Positions 7,807 to 12,321 of a DNA stretch of 12,321 nucleotides are shown here, one piece after another; the stretch's first letter is position 1; each line of letters begins with the position of its first letter. A program made the position numbers and the translations under genes. The DNA comes from JBPBQZ01 sp050955105 (GTDB lineage: Bacteria > Pseudomonadota > Gammaproteobacteria > Burkholderiales > Burkholderiaceae), in assembly GCA_050955105.1 (NCBI GenBank), contig JBPBQZ010000077.1, positions 1-12,321 of the forward strand, in the 5' to 3' direction. The notes beneath the pieces were generated by a model. The model saw only the letters and a program-made list of their open reading frames with translations, did not search any database and was not told the origin of the DNA.

Positions 7807-8838
7807 ATGCGATGGAACGAATGCATGCGCGCTGGAAAAAAAATGGCTCAGCAGCAAGAAATCTCGGAGCAGTCCCTGGCGACCGTGGTGCTATTGGTCG
7901 ACGATCAAGCCTTTATCGCCGAGGCGGTGCGGCGCGCCATCGCGGTCGATCCCAGCATCAATTTTCGTTACTGCGCAGAGCCTGAAGACGCGCTGCGCTA
8001 TGCCGCCGAAACGCGGCCGACGGTGATCTTGCAAGATCTGGTGATGCCGGGCATCGACGGGCTCACGCTCGTGCGGCGGTACCGCGAAACGCCGGCCACC
8101 TGCGACATTCCTATCATCGTGCTGTCGACCAACGACGATCCGCAAACCAAGAGCGCGGCCTTTGCCGCCGGCGCCAACGACTATCTGGTAAAGCTGCCGG
8201 ACTCGATCGAGTTGATCGCCCGTATCTCTTATCATTCGCGTTCGTACAGTAATCTGCTGCAACGTGACGAGGCCTATCGAGCGCTGCGTCACTCGCAGCA
8301 ACAACTGCTCGAAACCAATCTCGAATTACAGCGACTGACCAATTCGGATGGCCTCACCGGGCTGTCGAATCGCCGTTACTTCGATGAATACCTGAGAGCC
8401 GAATGGCGGCGCGCCGAGCGTGATCAGACGCCGCTCGGGCTATTGATGATCGACGTCGACAACTTCAAGGCCTACAACGATTACTACGGCCACGTGGCCG
8501 GTGACGAAGTGCTCAAGCGTGTGGCCGAGGCGCTGCGTAGTTGTACCGGCCGCTCGACCGATCTGGTCGCGCGTTTCGGCGGCGAAGAGTTCTCGCTGAT
8601 CCTGCCGACCACGGCGATCACGGGCGTGCGCATGCTGGCTGAGAAGGCGCGCGCGGCGGTCGAGGCATTGCAGTTGGCGCATCAGCAGTCGGCCAGCGGC
8701 GTGGTAACCGTCAGCGCCGGTGGCAGCGTCATGTTGCCGGCAGCCGATCCAACCGCCATGCCGGTTGCGCTGGTCGAAGCGGCCGACCTGTGCCTGTACC
8801 GCGCCAAGGCTGCGGGGCGCAATGGTGTGGTGGTTTAA
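7807..8838 (+). CDS. wspR: WspR, receiver-GGDEF diguanylate cyclase
   Basis: This is the output of the pathway: phosphorylated WspR makes c-di-GMP from two GTP. The 343-residue product has an N-terminal receiver (about 27-145) with D32/D33, phospho-acceptor D77 in LQDLVMPG, S107/T108 and Lys129 (YLVKLPD). A coiled linker rich in Gln/Glu/Leu (about 150-178) follows, then the GGDEF domain (about 180-340) with DGLTGLSNRR, GGEEF at 258-262 and an RSTD I-site (249-252) five residues before it. That spacing predicts product feedback inhibition. The sequence closely resembles Pseudomonas aeruginosa WspR as I remember it, including the DEAYRALRHSQQQLLETNLE linker. Start choice is uncertain. ATG 7807 has GGTGGA six nt upstream and gives a family-like length. 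ATG 7843 (331 aa), preceded by GGA and an A run, and GTG 7792 are alternatives. It lies 51 nt after wspF, unlike the overlapping genes before it. Confidence 0.94.
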   Translation: MRWNECMRAGKKMAQQQEISEQSLATVVLLVDDQAFIAEAVRRAIAVDPSINFRYCAEPEDALRYAAETRPTVILQDLVMPGIDGLTLVRRYRETPATCDIPIIVLSTNDDPQTKSAAFAAGANDYLVKLPDSIELIARISYHSRSYSNLLQRDEAYRALRHSQQQLLETNLELQRLTNSDGLTGLSNRRYFDEYLRAEWRRAERDQTPLGLLMIDVDNFKAYNDYYGHVAGDEVLKRVAEALRSCTGRSTDLVARFGGEEFSLILPTTAITGVRMLAEKARAAVEALQLAHQQSASGVVTVSAGGSVMLPAADPTAMPVALVEAADLCLYRAKAAGRNGVVV

Positions 8839-8995
8839 GAGATAAGCGGTTACACGCTCGCCCAGCGCACGGAATTTCGAGATTGGCGTTATGCTCGGCC
8901 TCTGCGCGGGCTAGCCAGACGCCAGCGTCATGCCATCGCGCTACAGCGCCGCTGCGCATCACGCCTCCTTATCACCACTTTATTTTCTCGCCGCC
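8839..8995. other. Intergenic stretch after the wsp operon
   Basis: No gene, RNA or clear intrinsic terminator is visible. A weak inverted pair TGGCGT/ACGCCA (8884-8889 and about 8918-8923) encloses a long loop and has no following T run. TATGCT at 8890-8895 resembles a -10 box but has no matching -35 at normal spacing. A promoter for the following nitroreductase gene probably lies here but I cannot place it. Confidence 0.4.
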
Positions 8996-9586
8996 ATGAA
9001 TAAACCTGCCGAAACCTCCACGCCCATCGATCCCTTGTTGGCCGGTCGCTGGAGCCCGCGTGCGCTCAGTCGCGAAGTGCTCGACAAAAACGAGATCGCC
9101 GCGCTGCTCGAAGCCGCTCGCTGGGCGCCGTCCGCCTACAACGTGCAGCCGTGGCGTTTTATCGTCTGGAATCGCGCCGAGGACAAGGCCGCCTACGACA
9201 AGGCTTTCGCCGCGCTGGTGCCGTTCAACCAGGGTTGGGTCGAGCCTGCCAACCTGCTGGTCGGCGTCTTCGCGCATACCTTGAACGCCAAGGGCGAAGT
9301 CAACCGCACGGCGCCCTATGACGCGGGTGCCGCGGCGTTCTCGCTGGTGTTGCAGGCACATGCGCAAGGGCTGGCCGCGCACCAAATGAGCGGCTTCGAT
9401 CCGAACAAGATTCGCGAATCGTTCGCGATTCCGAGCGACGTGGAAGTGATCGCGCTGATCGCCATCGGCCGCTATGGCAGCACCGACGCGCTCGACGCGG
9501 CCTTGCGTGAACGCGAGGTCGGACCGCGCAGTCGCCTGCCGCTGGCCGAGGTTGCTTATTCGGGCGCCTGGGGCAAGGGCTTCTAA
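8996..9586 (+). CDS. Nitroreductase family protein, FMN-dependent
   Basis: This 196-residue protein is predicted to bind FMN and use NAD(P)H to reduce nitro, quinone or enal-type substrates; the substrate cannot be told from sequence. Family marks are the N-terminal RWSPRALS segment (18-25), the FMN-contacting WAPSAYNVQPWRFIV stretch (43-57), the hydrophobic helix AAAFSLVLQAHAQGL (112-126), HQMSGFD (129-135) and the strand IALIAIGRYG (152-161). The length fits the short single-domain group. Start ATG 8996 matches where the family begins (PIDPLLAGRWSPRA). An in-frame ATG at 8930 would add 22 residues rich in Ala and His that I do not recognise. Neither start has a clear ribosome site. Its stop codon overlaps the stop of the convergent MFS gene by 4 nt. 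Nothing ties it functionally to the wsp genes. Confidence 0.88.
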   Translation: MNKPAETSTPIDPLLAGRWSPRALSREVLDKNEIAALLEAARWAPSAYNVQPWRFIVWNRAEDKAAYDKAFAALVPFNQGWVEPANLLVGVFAHTLNAKGEVNRTAPYDAGAAAFSLVLQAHAQGLAAHQMSGFDPNKIRESFAIPSDVEVIALIAIGRYGSTDALDAALREREVGPRSRLPLAEVAYSGAWGKGF

Positions 9587-11061
9587 GTCTGCTTGCTTGC
9601 CGACAGCGGCGCGGCCACCGACTCCAGCGAACGGCGCTCGGCGGCCACGCCCCAGATCATCTGCACCAGCGCGGCCAGCAGCATCAGGCCGGAGCCCAGC
9701 AAGTAGCCGGCGAACACATCACCGCGCCGGTGCGTATCGATCAAATGGCCGAATAGCGCCGGGCCGACCACGCCGCCCAGTCCCGTGCCTATCGCATAAA
9801 ACACCGCGATCGCGAGCGCCCGTACTTCCAACGGAAAGGTTTCGCTGATCGTCAGGTAGGCCGAGCTGGCCGCCGCCGACGCGAAGAAGAAGATCGCCAT
9901 CCAGCAGATCGTCTGCGTGCGCGCGTCGAGCAATCCCCGTTGAAACAGATAGCCGCTGATGATCAGCAGCACGCCCGAGATGCCATAGGTGAAGGCGATC
10001 ATCGGCTTGCGCCCCACCACGTCAAACAGCCGTCCCAAAATCAACGGTCCCGCGAAATTGCCCGCCGCGAACGGCAGCAGATACCAGCCGATGCGGTCCG
10101 CCGGCACGCCATAGAATTCCCCCAGCACCAGCGCGTAGGTAAAGAAGATGGCGTTATAGAAAAACGCCTGCGCGGTCATTAGCATCAACCCCACCAGTGC
10201 ACGCTGCCGATGCACATTGAAGAGCGTATTGGCCACTTCGCGCAAGGTCGTTTGCGAGCGGCTATGTAGACGCAGCGTCGTCAAGCCTTCATCTTTCAGC
10301 ACGATGCCACCACGGCGGAAATCGCTTTCCAGCGTTTCCACCACCTTGCGGGCATCGTCGACGCGATTATGCGTAATCAGCCAACGTGGGCTTTCCGGAA
10401 GATGCCGTCGCAGCAGCACGATGCCCAAGCCCAACACCGCGCCGATGAAGAAGCAGAGCCGCCAGCCGACGTCGACCGGCAGCAAGGCCTGGTCGAGCAA
10501 GACGATCGAGCCCGCCGCGCCCAGCCCCGCACCGATCCAGAAGGTGCCGTTGATGGCCAGGTCGGTCCAGCCGCGCAGTCGCGCCGGCGTGAATTCCTGG
10601 ATGGTCGAGTTGACGGCAGTGTATTCGCCGCCAATGCCGGCGCCAGTGAAGAAGCGGAACAGCGCGAAGCTGAATAAATCCCAAGAGCAGGCGGTGGCCG
10701 CGGTCGCCGCGACGTAGACAAACAAAGTGATGAAGAACAATTTGCGGCGGCCCAGGCGGTCTGTGAGCCAGCCGAACAGCAGCGCACCGCTGACCGCCCC
10801 GGCAATGTAGGCGCTGCTGCCGACACCGACATCGGTGTTCGAGAAGTGCAGGCGCGGGCTCGCCTTCAGCGCGCTGGCAACCGCGCCTGCCAAGGTTACT
10901 TCAAGGCCGTCCAACAGCCAGGTGATGCCCAGCGCGACGGCCACGCGTGTATGGAAGGTGCCCCATGGCAGTCGATCGAGCCGTGCCGGCAGGTCTGTTT
11001 CGATGACTTGCGCGTCGGCGGCGCCGCCGCTTGGCGCATCCAGCGTTTGCTTGCCGTTCAT
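9583..11061 (-). CDS. MFS transporter, sugar/metabolite:H+ symporter-like
   Basis: This is a 492-residue inner-membrane transporter of the major facilitator superfamily with about 12 hydrophobic helices. A 37-residue soluble N-terminus precedes helix 1 (about 38-60). The first motif A is GWLTDRLGRRK (97-107), repeated in the second half as GRLFDVVGRKP (343-353), the expected internal duplication. RFFTGAGIGGEYTA (136-149), PESPRW (222-227) at the start of the central cytoplasmic loop (about 228-285), and SETFPLEVR (406-414) are typical of the sugar-porter and metabolite:H+ symporter branch. The substrate is unknown. The start ATG (11059-11061) is preceded on the minus strand by AGGAAA (complement of 11065-11070). 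It lies 75 nt downstream of ctaG on the same strand, so co-transcription is possible but not shown. Its stop codon overlaps that of the convergent nitroreductase gene. Confidence 0.9.
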   Translation of the reverse strand: MNGKQTLDAPSGGAADAQVIETDLPARLDRLPWGTFHTRVAVALGITWLLDGLEVTLAGAVASALKASPRLHFSNTDVGVGSSAYIAGAVSGALLFGWLTDRLGRRKLFFITLFVYVAATAATACSWDLFSFALFRFFTGAGIGGEYTAVNSTIQEFTPARLRGWTDLAINGTFWIGAGLGAAGSIVLLDQALLPVDVGWRLCFFIGAVLGLGIVLLRRHLPESPRWLITHNRVDDARKVVETLESDFRRGGIVLKDEGLTTLRLHSRSQTTLREVANTLFNVHRQRALVGLMLMTAQAFFYNAIFFTYALVLGEFYGVPADRIGWYLLPFAAGNFAGPLILGRLFDVVGRKPMIAFTYGISGVLLIISGYLFQRGLLDARTQTICWMAIFFFASAAASSAYLTISETFPLEVRALAIAVFYAIGTGLGGVVGPALFGHLIDTHRRGDVFAGYLLGSGLMLLAALVQMIWGVAAERRSLESVAAPLSASKQT

Positions 11062-11136
11062 GCGTTTCCTGTGCGTGTGCCGAAGGAATGGTGCTGCGCC
11101 GCGGTACGCAGATGGTGATCAGCGCGCGGCACGACC

Positions 11137-12030
11137 TCAGCCAGCAGGACCTGGGCCTGCCGGCGCGGAAGTGGGCTTGGCAGCGGAGGTCGGCGCCGCA
11201 AATTGTCGCCGTGGGCGGCGTTGCAGTCGGCCGTTTTGCGACAGCCGCATCCAGCAACGCAGCGCCATCAGCCCGCCCACTGCTTCGATCAACGCCGCCG
11301 GCACCCACATGATCAGGCCGCCCAGGCTTTGATCGATCAGCGCCGGCATGCCGAAAAAGGCGCGGCCGCAGATATCGAAGATGGGAAACATGTCACGTTG
11401 TGAGAAAGTGATGATCGCGCCGGCCAGGATCTGCGGCGACATCGTCAAAATCGGCGACAACACGCGCAGGCCGGGCGCCAGGCGCGCCGGTGGCGCTGGA
11501 CGGTGATCGAGCAGCATGCCCCAGTAGGCGAAGCCGGTGAGCGTGACGGACCAGTTCATGAAACGATACAGGCGCCAGTCCAGCATCGAGACGAACTGCA
11601 CCGAGGGAATCACCCAGACGAGCACCGAGGCAATGAATACCAGCGTGACGACGGTCGGATGAAACAGTGCGCGCAAGGTCCAGCGCAGCACCGTGGTGTG
11701 ACGGGCGCGTCGCCAAGCCATGCGCCAGCGCAGCGGCAGCGCGGCCTTGATGACGACCGCCGGGTAGGCAGCCATCACCAACAGCGGCCCGAGGTGATGC
11801 AACACCAGATGCTGGATACGGTGCACGAAGAATTCGTGTTCGGCGTAGTAGTCGACACGCGTGTGCAGCGAAATGTAAAGCACTGCAAAACCGCTCCAGA
11901 ACGCCAGTTGGCGTGGCAGCGGCACGCGCCGGCGCCGTGTGCCCCACGCGAAGCCAAGCCCCGCGCAGGCGAAAGCGACGAGCAGGGTGGGAGAAAACTC
12001 CCATGGAACGAAGAAACCTGGAAGCGACAT
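11137..12030 (-). CDS. ctaG: CtaG-like (caa3 type) cytochrome c oxidase assembly protein
   Basis: This is a 297-residue polytopic membrane protein of the caa3_CtaG family, which is implicated in assembly or copper loading of cytochrome c oxidase. About seven hydrophobic segments are visible (roughly 13-30, 43-58, 78-98, 124-145, 158-175, 191-211, 235-258). The diagnostic stretch EHEFFVHRIQHLVLHHLGPL (64-83) has five closely spaced histidines (65, 70, 74, 78, 79), and a later LLDHRPAP (173-180) is also family-like. The C-terminal tail (about 268-297) is Arg-, Ala- and Pro-rich and probably disordered. ATG 12030 is chosen because the family starts just before the first helix (VPWEFSPTLL). A TTG at 12099 would add 23 residues with no better ribosome site. 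No oxidase structural gene lies in the window; the MFS gene follows 75 nt downstream. This CtaG is unrelated to the Cox11-type protein that shares the name. Confidence 0.85.
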   Translation of the reverse strand: MSLPGFFVPWEFSPTLLVAFACAGLGFAWGTRRRRVPLPRQLAFWSGFAVLYISLHTRVDYYAEHEFFVHRIQHLVLHHLGPLLVMAAYPAVVIKAALPLRWRMAWRRARHTTVLRWTLRALFHPTVVTLVFIASVLVWVIPSVQFVSMLDWRLYRFMNWSVTLTGFAYWGMLLDHRPAPPARLAPGLRVLSPILTMSPQILAGAIITFSQRDMFPIFDICGRAFFGMPALIDQSLGGLIMWVPAALIEAVGGLMALRCWMRLSQNGRLQRRPRRQFAAPTSAAKPTSAPAGPGPAG

Positions 12031-12272
12031 GAAGCGGCGTTGGAACGCGTCGCAGGCCGTGGCGGCCGCGGGAAGTGGATCGGGGTGATAAGGTACCAAC
12101 GCATGTTACCAGCGTTTTTGCGCGGCTCGCGGCGCATCGGGCGCGTCCTTGCCGGGCGCGCGGCGATGTGTTAAAAACCCGTCCCTTGAAACCCAGCAGT
12201 CTCGAGCCACCGTTCGTTTGTCCCGGTTTCAGCGCGCTTTCTGGCACTAGAGCCGAAGTTTTCGCCTGATTT
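12031..12272. other. Upstream region of ctaG, non-coding
   Basis: No gene with convincing protein features is visible on either strand. The ctaG promoter must lie here or nearby, but I see no well-matched minus-strand -35/-10 pair. The stretch is a divergent intergenic region between ctaG and whatever lies to the right. Confidence 0.4.
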
Positions 12273-12300
12273 TTGCCCGCTGCCTCGCGGCCGCTATAGT
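12273..12300 (+). promoter_or_regulatory. Sigma70-like promoter facing out of the window
   Basis: TTGCCC (12273-12278) and TATAGT (12295-12300) are separated by 16 nt, matching four of six and five of six consensus bases. The GC-rich spacer and the GCTATAGTTC context look like strong promoters of GC-rich proteobacteria. Transcription would start near 12306-12308 and run rightward beyond the edge, divergent from ctaG. The gene it serves is not visible. Confidence 0.55.
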
Positions 12301-12321
12301 TCCCGATCCGTCGCCGGTTCA

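Noticed and set aside
7770..7985. A 71-codon + strand frame starting in the wspF/wspR gap
   Set aside because: Most of it overlaps the WspR receiver in another frame and its sequence is Arg-rich with no recognisable features.
8839..8930. Intrinsic terminator for the wsp operon
   Set aside because: Only a 6-bp inverted pair with a long loop and no T tract is present; this does not support a Rho-independent terminator.
9583..11061. MFS protein as a CcoA-like copper importer, suggested by the neighbouring ctaG
   Set aside because: It carries PESPRW and SETFP-type signatures of the sugar/metabolite porter branch and no clear paired Met/His copper motif in the helices.
12031..12099. N-terminal extension of CtaG from a TTG at 12099
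   Set aside because: The added 23 residues do not resemble the family and no ribosome site is seen; ATG 12030 is placed where the family normally begins.
12149..12176. Second + strand promoter, TTGCCG-16 nt-TTAAAA
   Set aside because: The -10 matches only three of six consensus bases; 12273-12300 is far better.
11393..12247. A 284-codon minus-strand frame overlapping ctaG
   Set aside because: It is the shifted-frame shadow of ctaG, Arg/Ala/His-rich and without hydrophobic helices or known motifs.

Overview
The window is GC-rich, has dense long shadow ORFs on both strands, and carries a complete-order Wsp (wrinkly-spreader type) surface-sensing signalling operon. Protein signatures, base composition and gene order suggest a proteobacterium, most likely a betaproteobacterium of the Burkholderiales. 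The lineage is an inference, since no rRNA or housekeeping marker lies in the window.

Region 1 (2-8838, + strand) is the Wsp operon in the order wspA (5' end cut off by the window), wspB, wspC, wspD, wspE, wspF, wspR. This is the order known from Pseudomonas. Four of the six junctions are 1-4 nt stop/start overlaps (A/B, B/C, D/E, E/F). The two exceptions are wspC/wspD, where a TTG start with its own ribosome site is used, and wspF/wspR, where a gap of about 51-87 nt precedes the output gene. From the known system, the membrane receptor WspA, with the CheW-type couplers WspB and WspD, controls the hybrid kinase WspE. WspE phosphorylates the diguanylate cyclase WspR, which raises c-di-GMP, and also the methylesterase WspF. 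The methyltransferase WspC and WspF set receptor methylation and so adaptation. Every catalytic residue I can check (Hpt His, ATP-lid boxes, REC aspartates, CheB Ser-His-Asp triad, GGEEF and its RxxD inhibition site) is present, so the pathway looks functional.

Region 2 (8839-9586) is a short intergenic stretch followed by a small FMN nitroreductase-family gene on the + strand.

Region 3 (9583-12030, - strand) holds two membrane-protein genes: a CtaG-like (caa3 type) cytochrome oxidase assembly protein and, 75 nt downstream, a 12-helix MFS transporter with sugar-porter-like signatures. The MFS gene converges on the nitroreductase gene with a 4-nt overlap of the two stop codons.

Region 4 (12031-12321) is non-coding as far as I can see. 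It should contain the ctaG promoter. It also shows a good outward-facing sigma70-like promoter (TTGCCC-16 nt-TATAGT) that would drive a gene just beyond the right edge.

I found no tRNA, rRNA, CRISPR array, insertion sequence or convincing intrinsic terminator. The main system is known rather than new. The points most worth a second look are the wspC/wspD junction, the four-cysteine motif of WspD, the altered coupling motif of WspB and the repeat-bearing linker of WspC.
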